Below are positions 12,577-26,518 of a stretch of DNA of 64,000 nt, piece after piece. The stretch's first letter is position 1. Every line of letters starts with the position of its first letter. The DNA comes from Cryoendolithus antarcticus (taxonomy: Eukaryota; Ascomycota; Dothideomycetes; Cladosporiales; Cladosporiaceae). Below the pieces are notes generated by a model. It made no database searches. It was not told the origin of the DNA and worked only from the letters and a program-made list of their open reading frames with translations. A program made the translations under genes and the position numbers. Location: NCBI GenBank assembly GCA_002077065.1, contig NAJO01000024.1, positions 558,001 to 622,000 of the forward strand, read 5' to 3'.

Positions 12577-14841
12577 TCAACCGCCACCAAACCCGACTTC
12601 CCGTCCGACTCTCCTACCCCTCCCCTTCCCATTCCCACCATTCGCCTTCCTCCTCTCGCGCTCCTCCTGCACCCTCTTCCTAGTCTCCTCCATGACAGCC
12701 CTCTGCCTCTCGTCCTCAGCTTCCTCGGCGAGCAAGACCTGCATAGCCTCTTCCTTGTCCTTGAGACCGAGCTTGATAGCTTCCTCGGCTTCGGCAAGCG
12801 ACGGGAACTTTTCGAGGTCTGAGAGGGGAATTTCAGACTGGTGGGCGAAGAGGGGAAGGGACATTGACGCCCTCTCCGCTGGAGCGGGTCCCGGCGTAAC
12901 AGAAGCATTGCCAGGACCAGGCGTCAGCGACGGTGGCGGCGGCGTAGCTTTTCCCAGAAGCGCAGCATCAATCCTCTCCGGCTCAATCCTCTCCTCCCTC
13001 CCAAACTTCTTCTTCACCATCGCTCTCGTCTTCCCGGGAAACAACTTCGCAATAATTCCGAAATCCGTTCCCCAGCACCGCAGCGCCTCATAAAACCTAT
13101 CCGTCCCCTCCTCACTCCAAGGATCAGACTTGGCTTTCCACACCGGCATACGGTCAGCTGGGAAGCGTTTCCGGTCGTTCATGTGCGTTGCGTTGTTGAT
13201 GCGGAGGGTGAGGTCGGAGGCTTCGTCGGCGATGTGTAAGTCCGAGGCGATCTGGGCTGTGGCCATGGCGTGGCGGTCGAGGGTGAGGGTGTCTTCGTCC
13301 ATTACGATTTCGCCGTTTACGATGCGGAAACCGACTGTGGTGTTGGTGGCGCGCGTTTCAGCGGGGATATCGTCGGGTGCTTCGTCGTTATCATCTCCGG
13401 CTTCGTCCTCGTCTGCGTTGTCATTGGCATCAGCTCCCTCGACAGCGTCGCCTTCGATCGTTTCTGCAATGCCGTTGGCCGGGGTTTGAGACTTCGACTT
13501 CTTCGTGCGCTTCACGGTCTTGGCTCTCGCCTTCGCCTCTTGCTCTTTCTTCTCCTTTGCAGTAGCGATGGGAACTTCTGCTGCTTCTCGCCGCTTTCGA
13601 GCGACCTCGTCCCAGTCTATAGCTTGCATCTCCTGTTCCCGCTTCGACGTCTTGCCATAGCGTTTCTGGCGTGTCAACTGAAACATCGATAGAGTGTTGG
13701 GATCGATCTCGTGTAGCTCAGGATCTGACGCGGGTGCTTCATCTGCTCCTGCCGCCTCCTCTGCGGCCACATGCTCAGCCAGTTCCTCAGATGCAGTCCG
13801 TATGCGAGGTGTGCGTTTTCTGGCAGGCTTTGCAGGCTTTGCTCTCGGTGCACGCTTCGCCCTCACTGTGGCCTTGACGGCAGCTCCTACATCTGTCGTA
13901 TCTGCAGCTGTAATCTCCGGTCCGTCCAGCGCTGGGGCCACGACACTATCCATCATCGTTCTATCCTCCCCACCTGAGTCATCGTCCTGTACGATGGCCG
14001 CACTTTTAGCCGCCTTCTTTGCACGTGGTTTTGCTGGCTTCTTCGCTGCTCTCCTACTAGCACCCGTTCTCCCAGCTACAGCAGTCTCTTCCGCATCCTC
14101 CACCGCTACAGCCTCAGGCTCGTTTGCAGGGATCGTGTCCTCGGCGCGCTCTAGCAGATCTCCCGCGTCAGACCTCGCAGCTGCGGCCTCCTCACGCGGT
14201 GGCCCTGCAGGCACACCGTCGTCGACACTCTCCACATGCGCCTGAATAGCAGCATTAGTCCGCGTACTGCTCCGCTTGGGCGCTTTCCTTGGCTTCTCTT
14301 GTACAACATCTAAATCCCGAGGGCGTTTGTTCGGTCTCGCAGCTCCCTCGTCCACACTACTGATCATAACAGCAGTAGGTGCTGGAGACTGCAGGATTCC
14401 AGTAGGCGCAGCATCCTCGCTTGGTTCCTGCTGAGTCGGTGCTGGCGTTTGCTGCTGCGTACGCGAGGTCGCCGGGGTTCCGGCGACAGCAGTAGGAGCA
14501 GCATCCTGGGTCGTATGCGGAAATTGTTCGACTCTACGCGCTGACGGTATCGGTACCGTAGATGGCTCAGCTGTTAACCGTGGAGGCGCAATCGACGTGA
14601 CTGTATCCGCGAAACGCACTTGCTGTGTTGCTGTACTAGGTCGGGAAGACGGCTCTTGCGCCGGCGCTGTACTATGAGGCGTCTCGATAGAGGCAGCTTC
14701 GGAACCAGGCGCCGCAACAGCTGGTTTTGGCGCAGGCTTGGGTGGAGGGGCTGCGCTGGCGGGGCCTGGAGGCCGGCGGCGCGGTGGTGCTTTGGGCGGA
14801 GCCTTGGCACCAGCCGCGGCGGAGCTGATGAGCATCGACAT
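12577..14841 (-). CDS. BDP1: Transcription factor TFIIIB B'' subunit (Bdp1), Myb/SANT domain
   Basis: Bdp1 is the SANT-domain subunit of TFIIIB, which recruits RNA polymerase III to tRNA, 5S and U6 genes. The gene is one uninterrupted 754-aa frame starting at MSMLISSAAAGAK. The first 380 residues are Pro/Ala-rich and low complexity, with basic patches. Conserved parts begin with FQLTRQKRYGKTSKRE (about 390-405). Then come a Lys/Glu-rich stretch, RIVNGEIVMDEDTL and the extended SANT region at about residues 565-625 (DPWSEEGTDRFYEALRCWG, IAKLFPGKTRAMVKKKF). The C-terminal tail (EEAEDERQRAVMEE onward) is a charged helix ending in a Gly/Arg-rich segment. Divergent from Bre1 across a 559-bp shared promoter. 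Confidence 0.93.
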   Translation of the reverse strand: MSMLISSAAAGAKAPPKAPPRRRPPGPASAAPPPKPAPKPAVAAPGSEAASIETPHSTAPAQEPSSRPSTATQQVRFADTVTSIAPPRLTAEPSTVPIPSARRVEQFPHTTQDAAPTAVAGTPATSRTQQQTPAPTQQEPSEDAAPTGILQSPAPTAVMISSVDEGAARPNKRPRDLDVVQEKPRKAPKRSSTRTNAAIQAHVESVDDGVPAGPPREEAAAARSDAGDLLERAEDTIPANEPEAVAVEDAEETAVAGRTGASRRAAKKPAKPRAKKAAKSAAIVQDDDSGGEDRTMMDSVVAPALDGPEITAADTTDVGAAVKATVRAKRAPRAKPAKPARKRTPRIRTASEELAEHVAAEEAAGADEAPASDPELHEIDPNTLSMFQLTRQKRYGKTSKREQEMQAIDWDEVARKRREAAEVPIATAKEKKEQEAKARAKTVKRTKKSKSQTPANGIAETIEGDAVEGADANDNADEDEAGDDNDEAPDDIPAETRATNTTVGFRIVNGEIVMDEDTLTLDRHAMATAQIASDLHIADEASDLTLRINNATHMNDRKRFPADRMPVWKAKSDPWSEEGTDRFYEALRCWGTDFGIIAKLFPGKTRAMVKKKFGREERIEPERIDAALLGKATPPPPSLTPGPGNASVTPGPAPAERASMSLPLFAHQSEIPLSDLEKFPSLAEAEEAIKLGLKDKEEAMQVLLAEEAEDERQRAVMEETRKRVQEERERRKANGGNGKGRGRRVGREVGFGGG

Positions 14842-15400
14842 GTTGGTGTCGACGCTTGCTGTGTTGTTAGCTCATTGAATGTAGGGTATCAAAGTAGCCG
14901 TTTGTCACTGTGAGTGGGATGGTTGATCTTCAAACGTGACTAAGCCGAGTCAGAACTTCGTGCAACGGCTCGCTTGCCAGATGTCATTCACAGCCAAGCA
15001 ACCAACAGTCTTCATACACTCGTCGAGGCTCGATCTGGGGAATGTGTCCGATGGTGAAGATATGATATCATATCACCTCCACACTCAAGAATACTACAGA
15101 AGGTTTGTGTGAGTCGGGTGAAAGAGTCGCATTCCCTCCACGTGATCAATCTAGAGACACGGACATCTGGCACTTGGCCTCCCGCAGAGCCGTGTCCAAA
15201 CCTGACTCCCTGTTTCTCCTTCTTACACAAGACTCGACATCACCGCCCAACAACATCAGCGTGGCCCTTCATACTTGCACATTTGGACATTAAAGTGGCG
15301 AGTATCCATACTAATCCACCAGTCGGCCGCTTGTATGGGGTCGTGTGAGCAGTAGCGCAGTCGGCGCAACAAGGGTGCCTTCAGCCTTTCATCAGCACAA
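14842..15400. promoter_or_regulatory. Shared divergent promoter region, BDP1 / BRE1
   Basis: This 559-bp region lies between two start codons facing away from each other. A short palindromic run (tatgatatcatat) is at about 15060-15072. I could not assign a known factor site. Confidence 0.45.
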
Positions 15401-17790
15401 ATGACCACCACAACAGCGCCCATCATTGCCATCCCCTTCTCTGACAAGCTCAAGATGGATGATCGCAAGCGCTCGCTGGCGCCAGACGCTGACGATGGCG
15501 CGCACAAGGCGAAGCGGCGGAAGGATGAGAATGGGAACCTCATGAAGATGGATGATATTAACGAGAAGAATATCGAGGTGAGTGCTGACTATCAGTCCTA
15601 TCGCGTTTCGGGATGATCTTGCTGACCTAGTCTCCTTTGCAGTCCTTTCAAAAGGATGCCATTCTCCGCCAGATGAATGAGTACAAAAAGCAGAAGAAGG
15701 TCTTAGAAAAGTCTTACGAGGAGCTCCTCGTGAAGCAGCGCGATCACGATGACCACCTTCGCACCGTCGATGCGTGGTTCTCACAGCTGCTTGACGAAGT
15801 CCGCCTCATCGCCGCTGATACACTGCCCCCGGTCACATCAGAATCTGGTATGCTCCTCCACAACACTACAAGACATGCGTGGGCAATATGCTAAGAGTCG
15901 GTCATAGGTGGTGAAATGTTCAGGACCGCACTCGAGTTCAAGGATCACGAGGTCTTCTCTACACACTTGCGTGCCCGCTCAGACAATGTCAAGCTGGCGA
16001 TCGCCGAAATCTTCTCCCGTATACCAACTGCCTCGCCCGAAGTATGCGATCTACAATCTCAGCTTGCGTCGATCTTGGCCAGTGAGAAATCGGCAATCGC
16101 AGCATACCAGCAAGCGAATACGGAAATGGCAGGGCTGAATCAGCGTCTCGAGACCGCATCCATGCGCTACATCAAGGCCGAGAAGCAGGTTGAGCGCGCA
16201 AAGAGTGTGCAAGTACAAAAGCTGGAACGCCAGGCTATGACTGGAGGTACCGCAGAGGCATCTGTTTCCGCCAAATCTGAGACGCCAAAACGAGAGCACT
16301 CGGAAACTAATGGAGAGCTCGAGAATGGCGTTGCTAGTGAGGAGGCCGAAGCTGCGCGAAAAGAGGCGACTGCACTGGCCGAGCTCAGGAAGAAGCAACT
16401 GGAAGAGATGGAGACCGAGAACGAGCGCTTAACCACTGCCCTTTCAGCTGCAAGAACAAAGATCTCGACGTTATCTGACGACGACTACGCCGAGACGGCA
16501 CTGTTCAAGACCTTCAAGTCTCAGCACGAGGAAGTGATCAAGCGGGTAAACGACCTTGAGGCTACTAATGTGCAACTGCGAGAGGAGGCTCAGAAGCTGC
16601 AAGCAGAGCGGACAAGCTACCGCATGCAGATCGACGAGGAAGACCGTAACAACACAATCGAGACCGAGAGCCAGATTGCACGCTGCGAAGTTGATCTCGC
16701 CAGGATACGACACTCACGCGACGAGCTCACCTCTGAGCTTGCGATCCGCAAAAGCGGCGAGGAGGATCGGCGTGCTTCGTTGGAGCAAGCGAGAGAGCTC
16801 GCAGTCGCACACGAGCATCGCATTCAGTCTCTGGAATCCGAAGTGGAACGCTTGAAGCTTCAGCTGCAAGACGCACCGACGATGAACGGTGAAGCTGAGG
16901 ATTTGGACAACGACGCTCTGAAATCGAAGCTTCACTCGCTCCAAAGTGCGTACGATATGCTGAACAAGGAAATCCCTTCACTAGAGGAAGCGTACAAGAA
17001 GACCAACAATCTTGCTTCGAAGAAGTACACCGAACTGCTCAACTCCGAGGAACTGGTTGCGCGTCTCAATGCAGAGAAAGTGAAGGCAGAGCAGAAGTAC
17101 TTTGGCGCCATGAAAGCCAAGGAGGCCCGAGAGCAAGAGCTCCGCATCCTCAAATCCCAGAACACTCGCTCCGGCGAGATCATCTCTTCACTGAAAGACA
17201 CAGACGGTAAATCCCGCGAGCTTGTCGCCGGGCTCGAGCGTCAGGTCGCAGAGGCCAAGGAAGGGACCACAAAGCTCGAAACGCAATACCGTGCTGTCGA
17301 GCAGAGAGCCAAAGACGCCACGACTCTCAAGGAAGGTCTGGCGAAGCAAGTCGACGACCTCAAGAAACTAGTAGAAAGCAAAGACGCCGACTCTCTCACA
17401 GCAGCCAAAGCCCGCCGCTCCGCTGAAGAAGCCCTCGAAATCGCCACCACGCAGCTCGAATCCAGCAAAGCCGAGTTCGACGCTTTCCGCAAATCTAGCC
17501 TCAAATCCTCAGCCTCCGGCGGTGAAGGCGACGATATCTGGCGTGTAAGTCAACCCCCTTCAATCCGCCTTTCACACTCTCATCTAGTGATATATTTGCT
17601 GACATTCCCTTAGGCGGTAGCGATCTGTCCCATCTGCAATAAGAATCTGCGCAATACTGCGCTCAAGACTTGCGGGCACGTGCTGTGCGATGGGTGTGTG
17701 GCGGGGTTGGTCTCGAACCGTAACAGGAAGTGTCCGAGTTGTGGGAAGGCTTTTGGGAGTAATGATAGCATGAGGATCGTGCTTGCTTAG
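15401..17790 (+). CDS. BRE1: E3 ubiquitin-protein ligase Bre1 (histone H2B monoubiquitination)
   Basis: Bre1 works with Rad6 to monoubiquitinate histone H2B in the nucleus, which promotes H3K4 and H3K79 methylation. Exons are 15401-15577, 15643-15847, 15908-17544 and 17614-17790, giving 731 aa. The N-terminus carries a basic KRRKDENG segment. The middle 550 residues are almost continuous coiled coil, rich in Glu, Lys, Leu and Ala. The last exon encodes a C3HC4 RING at about residues 678-720: CPICNKNLRN, CGHVLCDGCV and RKCPSCGKAFG, ending MRIVLA. That C-terminal RING is the hallmark of Bre1. All three joins keep the frame and the introns are 65, 60 and 69 nt. Confidence 0.94.
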
Positions 17791-18545
17791 ACGCGGAAGG
17801 GTTTTATTGGGGCCGGTGTGTTGAGGTGAGAGGGATGTAAGATGACAGGAATTGGTGTGATGAGGTGAGGTGAGGGGAGTGTAGAGGTAGTGGAGTGTAC
17901 GAGTGTCCGAGTGTCTCCGCTATGCGAGTGGGTTTCTTTCGCATGCGTAGGTTGACCTGGGTGTGGGAAAGGAGAGGATGGTGTCCGTGAGAGAGGTAAG
18001 TGGGGATGTCTTGATCTGTCACTGTGCTCTCCGCGAATGATGGTGGTGGCAAATCCTGTTACATGTTATGTCACAGCCGCGACTTTGGAAGGTGGAGCGT
18101 TGGTGAGAGAGAGTAACACTACCTCCCTCACACACCGTAGCGACCTTCTACGCAGCAATTACAGCGGCCTCTCCGGTCGCGGCGCTTCTTGCCTGTGCCC
18201 CTCTCGTTTACCCCTACAGCGCAAATGGATACAGAAAAGCGTCGGCGAGAGATCCGATGGCGTCGATCTCATCTATGCTGGATACGTTGCTGTGACTGAG
18301 CAGCAAGCATCGCCTGGGCGATGCTATCTGGCAAAGCGAAGGCAGCAGTGAACCGTACGTCAGGCGTGAAAGTCGATGTCATCTGATGAGAGATACGGAG
18401 AGAGCAGCATAGGATCCTGCTTTGAACGACCGCTAGCGGTAACGAGACAGCCGCAGGTGGTGGAAAGAGGTAGATGGGCAAACGCTGACAGGAATGCACG
18501 GCAGAGCAGTCTAAAATTCGACCGTATCGGCCAACGGTGCAGGAC
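17791..18545. other. Intergenic region
   Basis: These 755 nt contain a G-rich imperfect repeat of GAGGTGAGGT type at about 17822-17880, just 3' of BRE1. No gene was recognised. Confidence 0.45.
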
Positions 18546-18920
18546 CTATGAATGGGCTGGCAGTTCCACTCGGACGACGTTGAGGTCATCTTTCACCATC
18601 TGATCGAGTTCCCTGGCGGACATGTCCTCGACTGTGTCGACCCTTCGGCCCTGGCGCAGCTCTGTCGCCAGATCGAGAATGTCCCGGTATCGATTCAAGG
18701 ACACGTTGTAGTGATAGGAGCGACTGCGCAATCGCCCATTTGAGCGTAGTATCAATGTGAGAATCCATGTAAGCATCGTCCAGACAGTGAATGGGAACAA
18801 CAAAATGGTCGAGAAGCCCCACGTGTAGGTACCGCTGGGGAAGCGTTGACCCATATCACGCAGCTTATTAATTGTGAAGTGTCTCCGGATCGAGGTAGCG
18901 TCGTCGGCGATGATGAACAT
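18546..18920 (-). CDS. Hypothetical small single-pass membrane protein (possible gene fragment)
   Basis: I do not recognise this 124-aa frame. It starts MFIIADDATSIRRHFTINK. One strong hydrophobic segment at about residues 34-60 (WGFSTILLFPFTVWTMLTW plus ILTLIL) is followed by RSNGRLRSRSYHYNVSLNRY, which resembles a cytoplasmic basic flank. The acidic C-terminus includes DTVEDMSARELDQM. Composition is protein-like rather than random. Just upstream there is a good donor (CAG/gtaagt at about 18968) and an acceptor (cacatcag) ending six bases before the ATG, which suggests an intron. The only phase-compatible upstream frame meets a TAG without an ATG, so the intron is either in the 5' UTR or the gene has lost its 5' end. 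Confidence 0.4.
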   Translation of the reverse strand: MFIIADDATSIRRHFTINKLRDMGQRFPSGTYTWGFSTILLFPFTVWTMLTWILTLILRSNGRLRSRSYHYNVSLNRYRDILDLATELRQGRRVDTVEDMSARELDQMVKDDLNVVRVELPAHS

Positions 18921-19227
18921 GCGAGGCTGATGTGATCGGAAGCCGAAGCTCAGCGTTCATATGACTTACCTGCTTTGGCCGACTGTCGCACGTGACATGA
19001 GGCTAATCGTTGCGAGAGGCATCATCGAATGATCAGCCTGAGGCTTCCTAGGGGTACCTCTCTCCATGGCGGTTGGCCTAGTAGTTTAGAGTTGTGGTGT
19101 AGTTGATGATTGCAATAGAGACCTTGAGGTTTGTGGGAGCGTGGAGGTACTGTAGACAGATCTTGCATCCGTGATGTGTGCACAACAAGGCTATCATGAT
19201 GGACACTCTGGGCGAAGTTGCAGAGCT
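18921..19227. other. Intergenic region with a candidate 5'-UTR intron
   Basis: A gtaagt donor and cag acceptor on the minus strand (about 18927-18968) bracket a candidate intron upstream of the small membrane ORF. I see nothing else in these 307 nt. Confidence 0.35.
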
Positions 19228-21974
<2,747 letters not shown>

Positions 21975-23899
21975 ATGGAGATCGAAGATAGTCATGGGGA
22001 TGAGGATATAGACATTGTCGGGCCGTCCACTTCACTTCTGCCTTCGTTGTCGAACAGATCCGTGGTCGAAATGTCGCAGCTCACCACCGCAGGCAAAGCG
22101 CGAGCCTACTACCTCGGTGCCGTCGTCTGTCTCAGAGGCTTCCTGTGTAGGTTGAGTGAAGTAATTTAATCGTGCCAGTCTTTATGCTGACTTCATGTCC
22201 CAGTCGGTTACGATAGCGGTATCATGTACGGGTCACCTCTTCGTTTTGCTTACAACTCTCTAACATTGCTGTAGCGGCGGCGTGCTGACCCTGAAGTCCT
22301 ACCAACACGACTTCCGCTACTCGGCCAAACAAGCCACTCGCACCCAGTCTCTCGCAAATGGCCTCCAACAACTCGGCGCCTTCGTGGCATGCTTCATCAT
22401 CTGGCCTGTCACGCACAAGCTCGGCCGTAAGAAGGCCATCATGATCTGCTCAGCCATCTTCATCGTCGGCGTGATCATTGAGACAATCAATACGCATTCT
22501 CGGTCAGCATTCTACGTGGGTCGTGTGATCGCTGGACTGGGTCTTGGAGGCAGCAGTGTCGTTGTACCAATGTTCAGCAGCGAGATGGTGCCGAAGGAAT
22601 TGAGGGGCCAGATCGGGAGTTTCTATCAGTTAATGTTCACGATAGGTAAGTTCATAGAGGTGAAGGGATCGGCAGAGTCTTGCTTACAAGTACAGGTATC
22701 TTCACATCCTACTGGGTAAGCTCATAAAGGTGGAAGGGGATGTGTGCAGTCTTGCTCACGCATGCAGGTTGATTACGGTGTCGCCAAGGATATCCCTGGG
22801 ACCCAGTCGCGCCAATGGCAGATTCCAGTCGGTCTGCAGATGCTACCGGCAGGACTGCTTGGACTCGGCATGCTCACTCTCAAGGAGTCTACGCGCTGGC
22901 TCACCCATCACGGTCGCCATGGGGAAGCCTGGCAGTCGCTAAAGTGGATTCGGGCGAGTGATAGCGAGGCCACCGTTGCTGAGATGGAAGAGATCCGCAC
23001 TGGTGTCGAAATTGAAGCACGCGAGCGTGAAGGGTTCCGCTTGAGTGGTACAGTCTTGCCCAGCATCCCACTTCCACCCAAGCCACTCGCTAACAGCAGC
23101 GCAGAGATGCTTTCGCCCGAGGACCGTCGTCGGACATTCACAGCTTCAGCAGTCTTCACAGCCCAGCAAGCCACTGGCGCCACGGCCTTCGCCTACTACG
23201 GGCCTCAATACTTCAAGCTGCTGGTAGGTAATAAAGGCAACTCGAATCTACTGCTGACCGCCATCTTCGGAGCGGTTAAGGTCGCTGCTTGCCTCACCTT
23301 CGTGCTCTTCGTAGCTGAGAAGGTCAATCGGCGCAAGATCCTGACAGCCGGTGCGCTCTTCATGGCCGCTTGCCAGATCACGACAGCAGCAGTCGTCAAG
23401 ACTCACCCGGCTCGTGGCGACGGAACCGTGACTTCTGCTGGTATTGCGACGATCGCGCTGATCTACCTGTTCGTGATCGCGTACAACTTCTCCTGGGGTC
23501 CTCTGCCGTGGCCGTATGTTAGCGAGATCTTCCCTACGCGGACGCGAGAGCCGGGCATTGCGGTGGGCGTGTCTACGCAGTGGCTGTTTAACTTCATCTT
23601 CTCCCTAACGACGCCATACATGATCGCCAATATGGGTTGTAAGTCTTCTCTCCTGCAGACTTGAGTGTGGGCATTCGCTGACGGTGTGTACAGGGGGCAC
23701 CTTCCTACTCTGGGGCTTGTTCGACGTCTGTATAGCGGCTTTTGCTTGGTTCGGACTCACGGAAACAAGAGGTAAGTCACTTGAGGAGATTACGCATCTT
23801 GATGCTGCGAGTCTTGGGAAGACGATAGACGACGATGACTTTGGGCGGTCTACAGGGGCTGAGATTGGGGATGTGAAGACGCCGGGTCGAAGTATGTAG
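21975..23899 (+). CDS. MFS sugar/quinate-type transporter
   Basis: This 12-helix major facilitator belongs to the sugar porter family and sits in a membrane. Exons are 21975-22146, 22204-22225, 22275-22645, 22696-22715, 22768-23638 and 23694-23899, giving 553 aa. Rebuilt junctions restore family motifs: GFLFGYDSGIIGGVL across exons 1-3, FTIGIFTSYWVDYG across exons 3-5 and NMGWGTFLLWG across exons 5-6. Other hallmarks are HKLGRKKA in the loop between helices 2 and 3, GRVIAGLGLGG, and PYVSEIFPTRTRE. The usual PESPRWL signature reads KESTRWL here. Two exons are tiny (22 and 20 nt). The introns on either side of the 20-nt exon are near-duplicates of each other (see repeat entry). Substrate is unknown. 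Divergence from a sulfatase suggests uptake of a sulfated compound or its product, as inference only. Confidence 0.92.
22646..22767 (+). repeat. Pair of near-duplicate introns around a 20-nt exon
   Basis: Intron 22646-22695 (50 nt) and intron 22716-22767 (52 nt) align over their whole length, with about 38 identical positions in 52 columns by hand. The shared blocks are gtaag, tcata, aggtg, gggat, agtcttgct and the terminal cag. They flank the 20-nt exon 22696-22715. Ordinary introns elsewhere in this gene do not align with them. Confidence 0.8.
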
Positions 23900-24788
23900 A
23901 TTGCTGTAAGGCAGCATCGCACCTCATGGGAGTGAATGTCAAGTTCTATCACGTGCAAGTTTGGAGCTGCAAAGTATATGGTACCTGCATGACATCCCCG
24001 TTGTTTTCGTGCAGCGGCTCTCCACCTGGCTCCCCTTGCTGCGGCTCGGACTTTGTCGCTATACGTTGCTGCAAGAGGAAGTGTTTCAGGTGTACGCTGT
24101 GTTCTGCTATATAGAAGATGATCTTATCGCTGCGGCCAGGAAACACGCAGATCGCATTGCCGATGCTTAGCTGTTGGATTGATAGTGGCGACAATATCGA
24201 GTTCGGAGTGGCGATGGAGCACCCAGACGAACTATTCTTGGCACATGGTATTGCCGGTAACAGGATTTCGAGGTGATGTGAGCAGGATGTCCGTGGTGGC
24301 CTTACGTGCGTGCTGAGGCGAAGTGCATCATATGCGCACATGTGAGAGGCGGTCTACGTGCGTCTTGAGGATGTGACATGTCACCTCTGGCTAGTCGGAT
24401 CCGTATCTGCACGCGTTGCGTAGTGCTGCCGCGTTGCTGTTGATAGCTCGAAAGTGTGTCAAACAAGCAGGACTCCTGCACTGGCGACCATTGACACGCA
24501 TGCACCACTGTCGCTATCATCAGCCAGCTAGCCAGTCATCTTTCGTCTCATTGCCATCAAGCCATTGTTGTCGTCAACCGCACTTGCCCTCGCGATATCT
24601 TCGGCGCTAAGCAGGAGACCCCCCTGCAAGTTGAACATTCGCTCGCTCCCCCTTTGAGACACTCACAAACCCCCCAAGCCGCACGTCATTCCTCTTCCAC
24701 CGCGGTTCAGCAAACGCATCGCCTCTAGTCACTACTCGCGCGCACCACCACATCTCTCACACATCCTCACACGTCCACCAACCCCGGC
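23900..24788. other. Intergenic region upstream of KNR4
   Basis: These 889 nt hold the 3' flank of the MFS gene and the KNR4 promoter. A C/A-rich, pyrimidine-rich leader lies at about 24615-24785, just before the KNR4 start, typical of a fungal 5' UTR. No gene was recognised. Confidence 0.5.
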
Positions 24789-26518
24789 ATGGCTCCCAGG
24801 TACGACCTCCGCAACACCCCAAACACTGCCCTTACCCGGTGCCAAGCACTCGTATTCCCTCCCTTGCTGCTGGCTAGCTGACACAGAACCTTAGTCTGGG
24901 CTCGCAATGGCGCGCCTTCTGGCATACCATGACCTCCAACGACCGACACGCTTCCTACGACTCTCCCTACCGCACTGGCAACCATGTTCCCCTCGCCCAG
25001 AACCGACACGCTCCCCTCACAGCCGGCGCGACGAGCGCGCTAGAATCACGTGCAGACCTCACATCGCCATATGAGCATGATCTGGAGGCTGGTCATGGGT
25101 ATACGGGTAGCGGTGCACCGGGAGACTCATCGCCCAAGTCCCCTCATGTGCGCACTTCGGTGCAGAGGTCACAAAGCGAGCAGGATGGATCGGGCACAGG
25201 CGAGATCCAGATGCAAAGCTTCAACGATGGACTCCCACCTCCACCCCCCGTGAGCCACTCCTGGAAACGCATCGACCGCTTCCTTGAGGACAACTACGAA
25301 GAGTTGTGGGAGAATCTCGGCGCGCCAGCAACCTTCAACGATGTGAACGAACTCGAACATGAACTAGACTGCACCCTTCCACAAGAAGTCCGCGAGTCAC
25401 TACAACTTCACGACGGACAAGAACGCGGTGGTCTGCCAACGGGTGTGGTCTTCGGCTGCATGTTGCTCGATTGCGAAGAGATACAGCAGGAGTGGCAGCA
25501 ATGGCGGACAGTGAACGAGGCATACTTCTCTCAGCAGAACAACGCCTACTCGATTCCTCAAGCGCCGATCAAAGCCTTCGCGGGTAGCTCTTCCAGTTCT
25601 GCAGTCCCGGTGCCGCAAGCCCAGCAATCCGCAAACCCTCAGTGGCGGCAGGAGTTGCAGGACAAGCAAGACTCGCAGCCTGCCAATGCCATTCAGAAAG
25701 CCTACGCACACCCCGCCTGGATTCCTATGGCTCGCGACTGGGGTGGAAACAACATCGCCATCGATCTTGCGCCTGGTCCTACCGGCAAATGGGGACAGGT
25801 CATCTTGATGGGACGCGACTACGACTGCAAATATGTGATTTCGCGATCCTGGAGTGCCTTCCTGGCGAACGTGGCAGACGACATGGGCACTAGCAAGTGG
25901 TTCATTGACGAGGAGACGAAAGAGCTGAAGTTGAGGGAGTTCAAGCAGCAGGGTGTCGAGCCAGCATATATTGACATCCTGAGGTGGAGGAGTGATCAGA
26001 AGTATGGGAAGAGACAGTCAGCTGGCAAACGGAGACCAAATCAGGGCTTGAGAATCAACTCTCAGACAGGCGGACAGCAACAGGGGAGCTCCAATGGGTA
26101 CTCGCCTTACGGATCGCCAACATCAGCAACGGAAGACAGAGGTCGAAGCCCGCATCGCTTGTCTGGCAACGCCAACGGTCAGAGTACAAACGGCAAGGGT
26201 CCCGCGACTTCATCGCCACGCGCACATATCTCAAGCCCGCTTGCCCGGGTGACGGAGGAGCCGCAATCGCAATCACAGCCTCTGCGAGTTGATACTGCAG
26301 TGGCGAAGCCGGATGTGAATACAAAGCTCGAGAAGCTGGTCAGTGTTGACACACCGCTGCCGCCTCAAACGCCGCTCGAAGGAGAGGGAGACGGGTTCCT
26401 GGCTGAGAAGTCTGAAAGGTTCAGTGGGAGTGGACTTGGGCGGGACGAGCAGGCTGTGAGTGGCGGGGGAGCGAGAGACGAGGAAGGCGATGGGGAGATG
26501 CGGGATGTGGCGCTTTAG
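24789..26518 (+). CDS. KNR4: Knr4/Smi1 homologue, cell-wall synthesis regulator
   Basis: Knr4/Smi1 coordinates cell-wall glucan synthesis with the cell-integrity MAP kinase pathway. Exons are 24789-24799 and 24895-26518, giving 544 aa. The 11-nt first exon encodes only MAP plus two bases. Joining it gives MAPSLGSQWRAFWHTMTSND, which matches the conserved N-terminus of fungal relatives better than the downstream ATG at 24929. The SMI1/KNR4 domain spans about residues 120-320: WKRIDRFLEDNYEELWENLG, LPQEVRESLQLHDGQ, FGCMLLDCEEI, WIPMARDWGGNNIAIDL and GRDYDCKYVISRSW. The C-terminal 200 residues are Ser/Gly/Pro-rich and likely disordered, with several SP and TP sites suitable for phosphorylation. 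Confidence 0.94.
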
